Shown here: in pieces, positions 36,360 through 43,636 of the stretch
Numbering within the stretch: position 1 is the stretch's first letter
How the letters are laid out: each line of letters begins with the position of its first letter
Assembly (NCBI GenBank): GCA_024743175.1
Contig: JANSXA010000003.1
Coordinates: 434,001-498,000 of the forward strand
Source: Pseudomonadaceae bacterium
Lineage (GTDB): Bacteria > Pseudomonadota > Gammaproteobacteria > Pseudomonadales > Azotimanducaceae
Reading direction: 5' to 3'
Length of the DNA: 64,000 nucleotides
The notes under the pieces: generated by a model
Seen by the model: only the letters and a program-made list of their open reading frames with translations
What the model was told of the DNA's origin: nothing
Databases searched by the model: none
Made by a program: the position numbers and the translations under genes

Positions 36360-36375
36360 TGGCATGGAGATTGCA
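36360..36375 (+). promoter_or_regulatory. Sigma-54 promoter for the universal-stress/ferritin operon
   Basis: TGGCATG-gaga-TTGCA, one deviation from consensus, exact spacing. Leader about 34 bases to ATG 36421. A GGTAGGAATTAC word at 36263-36274, resembling the putative activator sites at 22712, lies about 90 bases upstream. Confidence 0.75.
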
Positions 36376-36420
36376 CTCTTCAGTTGTAATTGAAGAGGCG
36401 TAAATATTCACACCTCGCAA

Positions 36421-37524
36421 ATGAAACAAGGTAAAGCCGTGGCGCAGGACAGGACCCCTAAATCAAGTCAGTACATGCCCGAGATAGAGCGTGTCCTGGT
36501 GGTCATCAGTCCAGACCTGGTGCAGCCGGGTTCACCAGAAAAATCACCCTTGCTGACGCGGGCCTTGTTGCTCGCCTCAGAAACAGGATGTGATCTTGAA
36601 CTGTTTCACGTCTGTTACGACGAAGCAGGTCCCGCAAGCCGTTTCAGGGATGAAGATGAGCTTCAGCTTCAACAGAAAAAGCTGTTTGATCTTGAAAAGA
36701 AGCAGATGACCAAGCTGGCAGAAAACATGCTCATGTCAGAAAACCTGCGAAGGGAAGATGTCAATGTGACCCATGATACTCGATGGGAGTCGCAACGTTC
36801 GGCAGCCATTCTACAGAAAATTGCGGATTTTCAGCCGGACCTGGTAATTAAGCAGTCCAGGGATCACAACTATCTCTTAGGAATCGCCAGCAACACAGAT
36901 TGGGAGCTCATTCGTCAATCAACGGCTCATTTGTGGTTTGTTGCAGAGAAGCAATTTGACAGCGTCGATGGACTTGTCGCGGCGGTTGGAACAAACGGTG
37001 ATGTTGACGTTGACGAAATATTTGGTGACGCAGACTATGACGTGTTGCGTATGGCTAATCTCATAGGCGGAATCTTCAAGGCTCACATCGTACCTGTGCA
37101 TGCCTTTCAGACGCCAGCGGGTTGGGGCACTTATGCTGCCTACGCACCTGTGTTTGGCGCAGACAGTAATCCGATTGAAGCAGGCTTTCTGGATACGAAG
37201 CAGCAGCTTCAACAAGCCGCTAAGGATCACGGCGAGCACATTGAGGCGTTTGCCAAATATTTCCAAATCGAACCTTCCAGCATTCGGCTTGCTCTCGGAC
37301 ATCCTAGCGACGTGATTGCAGCAACCGCATCGGAAGAAAACGCGCAGCTGATCGTTATGGCAGCGAGAAATTTATCTCGTTGGGAGCGATTTCGTGAGAC
37401 CACGACAGCGGAGAAGGTTCTTTCTAAAACGCTGTGCGATGTCTTGTTTGTAAAAGATCAGGCCATCTCAGCAGACACTGACGATGGAGCTCAACGAGCC
37501 ACCACGTCAATTCACACCAACTAA
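36421..37524 (+). CDS. Tandem universal stress protein (UspE-like)
   Basis: 367 residues with two Usp domains: about 20-170 (RVLVVISPDL ... LLTRALLLASETGCDLELFHV) and 175-345, the latter with a good C-terminal nucleotide-loop-like block LALGHPSDVIAATASEENAQLIVMAARNLS. UspE-type proteins are cytoplasmic and induced on stress and growth arrest. First gene of an apparent four-gene stress operon (gaps of 17, 48 and 65 bases). Confidence 0.9.
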   Translation: MKQGKAVAQDRTPKSSQYMPEIERVLVVISPDLVQPGSPEKSPLLTRALLLASETGCDLELFHVCYDEAGPASRFRDEDELQLQQKKLFDLEKKQMTKLAENMLMSENLRREDVNVTHDTRWESQRSAAILQKIADFQPDLVIKQSRDHNYLLGIASNTDWELIRQSTAHLWFVAEKQFDSVDGLVAAVGTNGDVDVDEIFGDADYDVLRMANLIGGIFKAHIVPVHAFQTPAGWGTYAAYAPVFGADSNPIEAGFLDTKQQLQQAAKDHGEHIEAFAKYFQIEPSSIRLALGHPSDVIAATASEENAQLIVMAARNLSRWERFRETTTAEKVLSKTLCDVLFVKDQAISADTDDGAQRATTSIHTN

Positions 37525-37541
37525 CCGATCAGGAGGGTTCC

Positions 37542-37826
37542 ATGAGCACCAGAAAAGAATACATCGAGAAGGCTAAGTCAAAGCTGGATGACCTGGACAG
37601 TGAGCTTGACAAGCTCGAAGACCAGGCGAAAGAAGCTAAAGGCGATCTCGAAAAGCAACGTCGTCAGGAAATTGACAAGGTGAAAGAGCATCGAAGAGAT
37701 CTGAAGGCCAAAATTGACGAACTTCAGTCCGCAAGTGATGCGGCCTGGGAAGATTTGAAGGATGGCACTGAGTCCGCCTGGAATTCGTTGACAGATTCCC
37801 TTAAGAGCGCAAAAGAAAGATTTTAG
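37542..37826 (+). CDS. Small coiled-coil protein
   Basis: 94 residues, almost entirely one or two amphipathic helices rich in Lys, Asp and Glu (KAKSKLDDLDSELDKLEDQ). It resembles short sll1863-type coiled-coil stress proteins of unknown function. AGGAGGG precedes the ATG, and it follows the Usp gene by 17 bases. Confidence 0.85.
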   Translation: MSTRKEYIEKAKSKLDDLDSELDKLEDQAKEAKGDLEKQRRQEIDKVKEHRRDLKAKIDELQSASDAAWEDLKDGTESAWNSLTDSLKSAKERF

Positions 37827-37874
37827 ACGATATTGACGGGGGATTAACTTAATTTTACGACGAAGGAGTCAGTT

Positions 37875-38411
37875 ATGAACAACACAGCCTACCAATCAGA
37901 TATCAGTGCAATTCGAGACCGTGCCCGTGAGCATGTCGAAAATGGCGCGGTAACTGATGGCTATCAAGCTAATCGGGAATCCGTAGTCGACATGCTGAAT
38001 TCAGCGTTGGCGACCGAGTTAGTCTGTATTCTGCGCTATAAACATCACTACTATATGGCGTCAGGCATAAACGCCCAGGTGGCAGCAGATGAGTTTCTCG
38101 AGCACGCAGAGGAAGAGCAGACTCATGCAGATGCGTTAGCGACACGGATTGTACAACTGGGTGGCGTACCGGATTTCTCACCGAAGGGATTGCAGGATCG
38201 TAGCCATTCAGAATACGTGGCGGCAACTACTCTTTCTGCGATGGTGAAAGAAAACCTGATAGCGGAACGTATTGCGATTGACAGCTACAAAGACATGATT
38301 CGGTATCTGGGCGATGATGATCCCACTACCACAGGTGTGTTAGAGGAGATTCTGGCGGTAGAAGAAGAGCACGCTGATGACCTTGCTGGCTTGATGAAGA
38401 GTGACTCGTAG
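37875..38411 (+). CDS. Ferritin-like (bacterioferritin-type) protein
   Basis: 178 residues, a four-helix bundle with paired metal motifs: Glu in ALATELVCILRY, ExxH in EEEQTHADALA, Glu in KENLIAERIAID, and ExxH in VEEEHADDLAG. This is the bacterioferritin/Dps-like di-iron pattern; iron storage or oxidant protection in the cytoplasm is likely. It lies in the Usp operon and has GAAGGAG upstream. Confidence 0.9.
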   Translation: MNNTAYQSDISAIRDRAREHVENGAVTDGYQANRESVVDMLNSALATELVCILRYKHHYYMASGINAQVAADEFLEHAEEEQTHADALATRIVQLGGVPDFSPKGLQDRSHSEYVAATTLSAMVKENLIAERIAIDSYKDMIRYLGDDDPTTTGVLEEILAVEEEHADDLAGLMKSDS

Positions 38412-38476
38412 ATTTTTCGATTTGTGCTCTTCATTGAACGTAAAAATTTCCTCAGCTCGGTAAACATTGCATTGTC

Positions 38477-38782
38477 ATGGAGAACACCTGGGCTCTGATA
38501 ACTGTAGGCGTGTTACTGCTTGTGGCAGCAGTTCCGTATGTCAGAAGAATCCGCCATCCAGATCAACGCCTGTTAGCAGCGTACTTGATATTTATGACGC
38601 TTACCCTGACAGGTAGCGTAGTCATGTATGCGCTGCTTGTGCCTCTTTTCCAGAGCCTGAGTCTGCTTTCTTATCTGAAGCACCCTGTGGGAGCTTTGGT
38701 TTTTACAATCTTGATCTTTCTGCCCGGCTTCCTGCTGGGCAGCTGGCAGGCACGAAAACCGCCCGTCAGAAGGCGGCCGTAA
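38477..38782 (+). CDS. Small inner-membrane protein of unknown function
   Basis: 101 residues with three hydrophobic segments (LITVGVLLLVAAVPYV; LIFMTLTLTGSVVMYALLVPLF; GALVFTILIFLPGFLLGS) and a basic tail KPPVRRRP. No family recognised. The start lacks a strong ribosome site. Probably the last gene of the Usp operon. Confidence 0.75.
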   Translation: MENTWALITVGVLLLVAAVPYVRRIRHPDQRLLAAYLIFMTLTLTGSVVMYALLVPLFQSLSLLSYLKHPVGALVFTILIFLPGFLLGSWQARKPPVRRRP

Positions 38783-38791
38783 ATTCTTATC

Positions 38792-38807
38792 TGGAACGAA
38801 AGTTGCA
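38792..38807 (+). promoter_or_regulatory. Sigma-54-like promoter for the 226-residue periplasmic protein
   Basis: TGGAACG-aaag-TTGCA: A for C at one -24 position, otherwise consensus and exact spacing. Leader about 108 bases to ATG 38927. Confidence 0.68.
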
Positions 38808-38926
38808 AAATAAGTTGTACAGGCCGTCGCAATTTATCGTCGGCGGAAATTTATCAACATCAAAGTAGCAGCCAGGCGGTTTCTGAAACGAAGCCTGGCC
38901 TCGCTACCGAAAAGGAGTATTTAAAT

Positions 38927-39607
38927 ATGAAAACACAGAATACCCATTTCAAACAGAAACGTTGGCTTCCAAATATCAGATGCGCTGTTCCGGCAGTTGC
39001 TTTCATGGCGTTGACATCGGCATCTGGTTTGAGCGCGGAACCAAATCCCTACGCTCTGGTCGATGAGAGCTGGATCAGCATCAGCGGGGAAGTACAGTTC
39101 CTGCAGCCTGACTCATTCACCCTCGACTATGGCGACGGCTCGGTCATTGTGGAAATGGATGATGGTGACCGAGATGCTGACGCATACAAACTAATTGAAG
39201 GCGACAACGTTAACGTTTTAGGTGTCATCGACCGTGACCTGTTCGAACTGACCAGCATAGAAGCAAGCTCCGTGTTCGTTGAAAAACTGGATACGTATTT
39301 CTACTCGAGTGCTGTTGACGAGGAAGACATGCCGCTTTTGATGGCAGCGATTGAAGACAAACCTGCATCCTTTGTGCAAGGCAAAGTGACAGACGTTGAT
39401 GACACTGAATTTTCAATCAACTTTGGATTGAACGAAATCCGTGTTGATGTTGACGACATGTTGTACAACCCATTGGACGACGAAGGCTACCAGAAAGTTC
39501 AGGTAGGGGACGTTGTACGGGTCAAAGGGGAATTGGATACAGATTTTCTGCAAGGCAGGGAATTTGAAGCTGAACGGGTCACGACGCTCCGCAAAGCTGC
39601 AAGCTGA
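38927..39607 (+). CDS. Periplasmic protein with two OB-like domains
   Basis: 226 residues with a long signal peptide ending near SGLSAEP. Two similar beta-rich units follow: WISISGEVQFLQPDSFTLDY ... VNVLGVIDRDLFE, and SFVQGKVTDVDDTEFSINF ... VVRVKGELDTDFLQGREFEA. Each has the G-x-V-x-(x)-h-x-D-(T/S)-F-x-h pattern of small OB folds (NirD/YgiW- or DUF5666-like). The sortase substrate at 23756 carries a related domain. AAAAGGAG precedes the ATG. Confidence 0.82.
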   Translation: MKTQNTHFKQKRWLPNIRCAVPAVAFMALTSASGLSAEPNPYALVDESWISISGEVQFLQPDSFTLDYGDGSVIVEMDDGDRDADAYKLIEGDNVNVLGVIDRDLFELTSIEASSVFVEKLDTYFYSSAVDEEDMPLLMAAIEDKPASFVQGKVTDVDDTEFSINFGLNEIRVDVDDMLYNPLDDEGYQKVQVGDVVRVKGELDTDFLQGREFEAERVTTLRKAAS

Positions 39608-39628
39608 TCTAATCCACCCTAAAAAAAC

Positions 39629-39660
39629 GCGGCGCCAGCTGGGCGAGCGGCTGGCGCCGC
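39629..39660 (-). terminator. Strong hairpin with U-tract only on the minus strand
   Basis: Perfect 11-base stem GCGGCGCCAGC / GCTGGCGCCGC with a 10-base loop. On the plus strand it is preceded by seven A residues and followed by AATATC, so the canonical U-tract exists only for minus-strand transcription. The genes on both sides are on the plus strand. Confidence 0.6.
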
Positions 39661-39684
39661 AATATCGGAAAAGGAGGAAGTCTC

Positions 39685-40146
39685 GTGCAGAGCGAAAAAC
39701 CAGGTAATCTGTTTCTAATAGCCTGCTTACTAACAATTGTGGGCGCAATGAACGGCTGTGCGAATCTGCAGGGGACAGTACCGACAGATGAAATCTCAGG
39801 GTTAGCAGCAACATTTCTGACAATCAATGAGCTACCCTTTGCAGACACTTCAGTTTGTTTGCCCACACAACGATATCGACAGGTTGAAGTGGTTAACGAG
39901 GATCAGCTTTTGTTCTCTGGGACGGCTGACCGCTACTGGCTGAATGAATTAAAAACAAGCTGCCCAATGCTTGATACCGGCGAAACGATGATGTTTGAGT
40001 TGTCTGGTAGTCGTCTGTGCGAATTCGACTCTGTTCGGTCCGTTGATCTGAATATATGGTATTGGAGCAATTCGCCGCCTTGTGTCCTCGGTGTTTTCAA
40101 ACGCCTGTCGGGAGAGCAGGCTGCTCTTCTGCAACAGAATCAGTAA
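39685..40146 (+). CDS. DUF6491-type lipoprotein (first copy)
   Basis: 153 residues. GTG start with AAAAGGAGGAAG upstream. The signal peptide ends at the lipobox MNGC. The mature region has four spaced cysteines in the family layout (CLPTQRYRQVEVV, DRYWLNELKTSCP, SRLCEFDSVR, CVLGVFKRL). Function unknown. A diverged paralogue lies at 41236-41709, on the other side of LpxR. Confidence 0.8.
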   Translation: MQSEKPGNLFLIACLLTIVGAMNGCANLQGTVPTDEISGLAATFLTINELPFADTSVCLPTQRYRQVEVVNEDQLLFSGTADRYWLNELKTSCPMLDTGETMMFELSGSRLCEFDSVRSVDLNIWYWSNSPPCVLGVFKRLSGEQAALLQQNQ

Positions 40147-40204
40147 CAACAGGACGCAATTTCTCTTGAACGTTTACAGTGGCGCACAGCGCCGACGGTT
40201 TGAC

Positions 40205-41194
40205 ATGAGTAAAGCAATAGTCATGCTGGCTATTGCCATGTTTACAACTGCTGCGACAGCAGAAGAGGGGGAGACAGTCGTGCGTGACGATGAACGCGGC
40301 ACGCTCAGTCTTGTTATCGAAAATGACGTGCTCGCTGGTAGCGATAGAAACTACACAAATGGAGTGCGGGTATCCTGGCTATCTGGGACCAGGGAAAGTT
40401 CAGGATTTGCACAGAAAATATCCGGGTCAGGCTCAAATGCAAAGGTGCGACATGGGTTCGCGTTCGGCCAGTCAATTTTCACCCCGAATAATCTGGACGC
40501 AGAGCGACGACTACCTGATCAACACCCCTATGCAGGGTGGTTGTATGGCGAGTACTCCTGGTTAATCCAACAACGTGACATTATCGATCATTTCACAGTT
40601 CAGGCAGGGATTGTTGGACCCAGCGCAGGAGCGGAGTGGGCGCAGAATGAATTTCATTCAATCATAGATTCAGAAAAGGCAAACGGTTGGGATAATCAGA
40701 TTGATGATGAAGTAGGGGTGGTTGTTTCGTACGATCGGAAACTGCGGGCGCTGGCCAATTTTGGTATGGGCGGCATGAGCGTTGATATCACACCTAGTTT
40801 TGGTCTATCCCTGGGCAACATTTACACAAATGCCCGTGTTGGTCTCATGATGCGTATCGGTAATGACCTTCGAAATGATTTCAGTCCGCCCAGAATTCGG
40901 CCTTCTTTAACGGGCGCTGGTTTCTTTGATCCTCGTGATGGAGCCAGCTGGTATTTTTTTGCAGGCGCTGAGGCACGCGGTGTAGCCCACAACATATTCC
41001 TGGACGGCAGCCTTTTTCGGAAAGATGAAGTGGATCTATCCAGTAAAGATTTTGTTGCAGACTTTCAGGCTGGGTTTGTCGTTCAGCTTCACAATGTACA
41101 GTTTGCTCTGACCTATGTGGAGCGCAGCGATGAGTTTGAAGAACAGGTAGAACCGCAACAGTTTGCGGCGCTCAGCCTGTCTTTAAAGCTTTAG
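40205..41194 (+). CDS. LpxR-like lipid A deacylase family outer-membrane protein
   Basis: 329 residues from ATG 40205, which gives a signal peptide ending TAATAEE; a longer frame to 40082 overlaps the upstream gene. The family block LVIENDVLAGSDRNYTNGVRVSW carries the conserved Asn-Asp pair and the YTNG motif (quoted in parts), and HPYAGWLYGEYS follows. The C-terminus ends in alternating strands and a terminal Leu as in outer-membrane barrels. LpxR removes the 3'-acyloxyacyl chain of lipid A; catalytic function here is inferred. Confidence 0.9.
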   Translation: MSKAIVMLAIAMFTTAATAEEGETVVRDDERGTLSLVIENDVLAGSDRNYTNGVRVSWLSGTRESSGFAQKISGSGSNAKVRHGFAFGQSIFTPNNLDAERRLPDQHPYAGWLYGEYSWLIQQRDIIDHFTVQAGIVGPSAGAEWAQNEFHSIIDSEKANGWDNQIDDEVGVVVSYDRKLRALANFGMGGMSVDITPSFGLSLGNIYTNARVGLMMRIGNDLRNDFSPPRIRPSLTGAGFFDPRDGASWYFFAGAEARGVAHNIFLDGSLFRKDEVDLSSKDFVADFQAGFVVQLHNVQFALTYVERSDEFEEQVEPQQFAALSLSLKL

Positions 41195-41235
41195 TCAGTC
41201 TCTGCTTCAAATAAGCAAAGATGAGTGAAGTTGTA

Positions 41236-41709
41236 TTATCGCCGCTGAAAGCGGGTCAGCTGACATTGGCCCATGTCCATTAACGCTGGTGCGCCTGTCT
41301 GCAACAGGCGAATGCTATCTCCTGCGCACAAGGCATTTTTTGCAGGATCAATGGCTATAGTCAGGGGTTGGGGTACCTGGCATTTCAGCGGGCTGGTGCT
41401 GTTCACCCAGCGCGAGCCGTCACGCAGCAGAAACTCAATCTGATCCGGCGACTGTTGTGCTTTGCGAATCAGCTGTATGTCGGGCAAGGGTAAACATTCC
41501 CGATCGCGCGCAATGTCCTGAAGGGCGGTCACTTCCCGTTCCCCTAACTTGTCAGAGAGTTTTTGTTTTGTTGATGGCTCACAACCCGAGGCCAGAGTGA
41601 GTGTCAGGAAACAAGCGGCGGCGTAGATAAACTTGGCTGATTTGAGCAGGCAAACCTGGCCGGTCTCCGGCGCTTTGACCTGATTGAGATTGGATGTGTC
41701 CTTTTGCAT
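41236..41709 (-). CDS. DUF6491-type lipoprotein (second copy)
   Basis: 157 residues. Lipobox in TLASGC after a hydrophobic segment, with a long 25-residue polar N-region. The Cys pattern (CLPLPDIQLIRK, GSRWVNSTSPLKC, NALCAGDSIRLL, MGQCQLTRF) is the same as that of the protein at 39685, so the two are paralogues. Its ATG overlaps the dodecin stop by one base (TAATG), so it is translationally coupled to dodecin. Confidence 0.78.
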   Translation of the reverse strand: MQKDTSNLNQVKAPETGQVCLLKSAKFIYAAACFLTLTLASGCEPSTKQKLSDKLGEREVTALQDIARDRECLPLPDIQLIRKAQQSPDQIEFLLRDGSRWVNSTSPLKCQVPQPLTIAIDPAKNALCAGDSIRLLQTGAPALMDMGQCQLTRFQRR

Positions 41710-41918
41710 TAAGATTCATCCAGCGAAAAGCCGACTTTCAGAGTGACCTGAAAGAGCCCAACAGAGCCGTTTTCGATGTGTCCGCGAATTTGCTCAACTT
41801 CAAACCATCTGAGCTTATCGATCGTTTCGTTACTTCTTGCGATGGCTTGATTAATGGCATCTTCCACGGTTTCTGTGGAGGAACCGGTAAGTTCGATAGT
41901 TTTGTAGGCATGATCCAC
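41709..41918 (-). CDS. Dodecin family flavin-binding protein
   Basis: 69 residues, full family length. The [18 protein letters not shown] opening, [18 protein letters not shown] and [14 protein letters not shown] blocks are diagnostic. The flavin-stacking Trp is in LRWFEV. GTG start, with GAGGAG 8-9 bases upstream. Dodecins form dodecamers that bind and buffer flavins in the cytoplasm. Confidence 0.95.
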   Translation of the reverse strand: MDHAYKTIELTGSSTETVEDAINQAIARSNETIDKLRWFEVEQIRGHIENGSVGLFQVTLKVGFSLDES

Positions 41919-41955
41919 GGCAAAACTCCTCTTGGTTTGTGCTTATGTTAGAACC

Positions 41956-41971
41956 TGCAACAGTTGTGCCA
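41956..41971 (-). promoter_or_regulatory. Sigma-54 promoter for dodecin and the second DUF6491 gene
   Basis: Minus strand TGGCACA-actg-TTGCA, exact spacing, one deviation. Leader about 26 bases to the GTG at 41918. It is back to back with the next site. Confidence 0.75.
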
Positions 41972-42008
41972 CACATATTTATCCTGGAGAGAGGGAAAAA
42001 CTTGAGTC

Positions 42009-42024
42009 TGGTACGAACTTTGCT
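42009..42024 (+). promoter_or_regulatory. Sigma-54 promoter for the 176-residue membrane protein
   Basis: TGGTACG-aact-TTGCT, exact spacing, one deviation. Leader about 84 bases to ATG 42120. Only 37 bases separate it from the divergent site at 41956-41971. Confidence 0.75.
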
Positions 42025-42119
42025 GCTTTAACGTAAGCATTGATTTGATGACGCTCGGAAGCTGTGCTTTCGGGCCGTTGAAATCATCAAATCAGATCAG
42101 ACTGTAAATGGAGGTCTAA

Positions 42120-42650
42120 ATGTCAACGGTGAGTTTATCGGGCGAGAAATATGACTCGAAAGTTGGGGGAACCTTTGCCAGCGAAGCTGCTGCGCAAAGG
42201 GCAACAGAACAGCTTGTTTCTGCGGGTTTCAGAAACGAACAGATATCACTTGTTAGACCAGATGATGCGCATCCGGGTCGAAAGATTGAGCCGGAGAGCA
42301 AGGGAATTGTAAGAACCATGGTGAAAGCTCATTTACTGCTTGGAGCAACGGGCTTGCTGCTTGGTTTGCTGGTAGCTTCGTTTCTGGTGCTCTGGTCAGG
42401 GTTTGAAATAGCCGCTTCAAGTCCCGTTATGATATACGTTGGCCTGAGCTTTCTGGGCGGTGCAGCGGGCTTGCTGTTGGGTGGTCTGTATGGGCTGCGT
42501 CCGGATCATGACGCTCTCACTCAGAATGTGAAGGCAGCTGCGAATGACGATAATTGGAGCGTTGTTGTTCACACACAGAGTGAAGAAGAGAAACATCGCG
42601 CCGGCGAATTGCTGGAGCAGCATACAGATGTCACACACGAAACTTTATAG
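42120..42650 (+). CDS. Stress-type inner-membrane protein with glycine-zipper segments
   Basis: 176 residues. An N-terminal soluble domain of the general-stress-protein-17M kind (VGGTFASEAAAQRATEQLVSAGF, then EQISLVRPDD), two hydrophobic segments rich in Gly/Leu (LLGATGLLLGLLVASFLVLW; FLGGAAGLLLGGLYGL), and a C-terminal soluble part (WSVVVHTQSEEEKHRAGELL). Topology suggests both ends are on the same side. GGAGG precedes the ATG. Confidence 0.83.
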   Translation: MSTVSLSGEKYDSKVGGTFASEAAAQRATEQLVSAGFRNEQISLVRPDDAHPGRKIEPESKGIVRTMVKAHLLLGATGLLLGLLVASFLVLWSGFEIAASSPVMIYVGLSFLGGAAGLLLGGLYGLRPDHDALTQNVKAAANDDNWSVVVHTQSEEEKHRAGELLEQHTDVTHETL

Positions 42651-42705
42651 CGGCAAGCCTGCATAGACGACCCGATGCTGGATCGTTTGCGCGCCCATGG
42701 CCACA

Positions 42706-43296
42706 CTACCTGGCTTTCCAGATTCTTCGTATGTACCAGCCAAAAAGCAGCGCAAAAATAGTCCAGCTTACGGGGTTCAGGTATTTGCCGACCTGAGTAT
42801 AGTTTTCTCCCAACTCCAGGCCTACCCAGGCGAGCAAGCAACACCAGAGAGCTGAGCCTGCCGCGGTGTAAATGGTGAACTTGAAAATGTTCTGTTCTGC
42901 CAGGCCAGCGGGAATAGAAATAAGAGACCTCACACCCGGAATTAAGCGACAGAAGAAAACAGTCGCAGAGCCATGTTTATCAAACCAGCTTTGAGCGTGA
43001 TCAATGTCGTCTGCGTTGATGCCTATCCAGCGTCCGTGGTTTTCTGCAAGCTTGTAAAGGCGCGCTCTCCCGTAGCTTCGCCCGATCCCGTAAAACACCC
43101 AGGCGCCAACAAGTGAACCCAGCGTGCCAGCCACAACCACGCCCAGCATTGTCATTTCACCAATGCCAGTCTTGTATCCAGCCAGGGGCATGACCAGTTC
43201 AGACGGTATAGGCGGGAAAATGTTTTCCAGCAGCATCAGAAAAAGCAGGCCGACATAGCCTGCGGATTCCATCAATTCGAGTATCCAATCAGCCAA
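42706..43296 (-). CDS. DedA family membrane protein
   Basis: 196 residues. Family blocks: LENIFPPIPSELVMPLAGY, GSLVGAWVFYGIGRSYGR, and FCRLIPGVRSLISIPAGLAE (the re-entrant R...PG..R motif). DedA proteins are inner-membrane carriers proposed to flip phospholipid or undecaprenyl carriers and to support envelope integrity. Convergent with the preceding gene. Confidence 0.93.
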   Translation of the reverse strand: MADWILELMESAGYVGLLFLMLLENIFPPIPSELVMPLAGYKTGIGEMTMLGVVVAGTLGSLVGAWVFYGIGRSYGRARLYKLAENHGRWIGINADDIDHAQSWFDKHGSATVFFCRLIPGVRSLISIPAGLAEQNIFKFTIYTAAGSALWCCLLAWVGLELGENYTQVGKYLNPVSWTIFALLFGWYIRRIWKAR

Positions 43297-43636
43297 TAGT
43301 CTTCTTCCTCTTTCACGAGCGCTTAGATACCACTTCTACGCTTTCGGGTGTCAGGCGGACACACCAGTAGTCGGCAATTATTGCCGGCGAAGGGTTAAAA
43401 TTACTGTTCAGTCCCGGGTCCAATCTGTAGCTCAAAATACCGTCTCAGACCGAACAAACGATCGCGGCCTGCTGAAGAATATTTCTAACAGCAGTGTAAG
43501 TCCAACCATCCGCCAGGCGCCGTATCAAAACGGATTTTTCATTCAATTGGCATCGAAATTGCTTCTTTGGGTAAAGCCTGCGGGCCATTGATACACAAGT
43601 ATCAGGCTCTGCGAGGCGCAACAGCACGAGGCAATA
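43297..43636 (+). other. Intergenic region between divergent DedA and GST-type genes
   Basis: A 340-base region. It contains a perfect 7-base inverted repeat CGGCAAT-T-ATTGCCG (43372-43386), a GGTTAAAATTAC word (43393) and the sigma-54-like promoter at 43548. No convincing open frame. Confidence 0.6.
43548..43563 (+). promoter_or_regulatory. Sigma-54-like promoter for the glutathionyl-hydroquinone reductase
   Basis: TGGCATC-gaaa-TTGCT, two deviations in the -24 box, exact spacing. Leader about 62 bases to ATG 43637. Confidence 0.68.

Noticed and set aside
43372-43386. Palindrome CGGCAAT-T-ATTGCCG as a terminator or attachment site
   Set aside because: No U-tract, no second copy and no mobile genes nearby; at most an operator.
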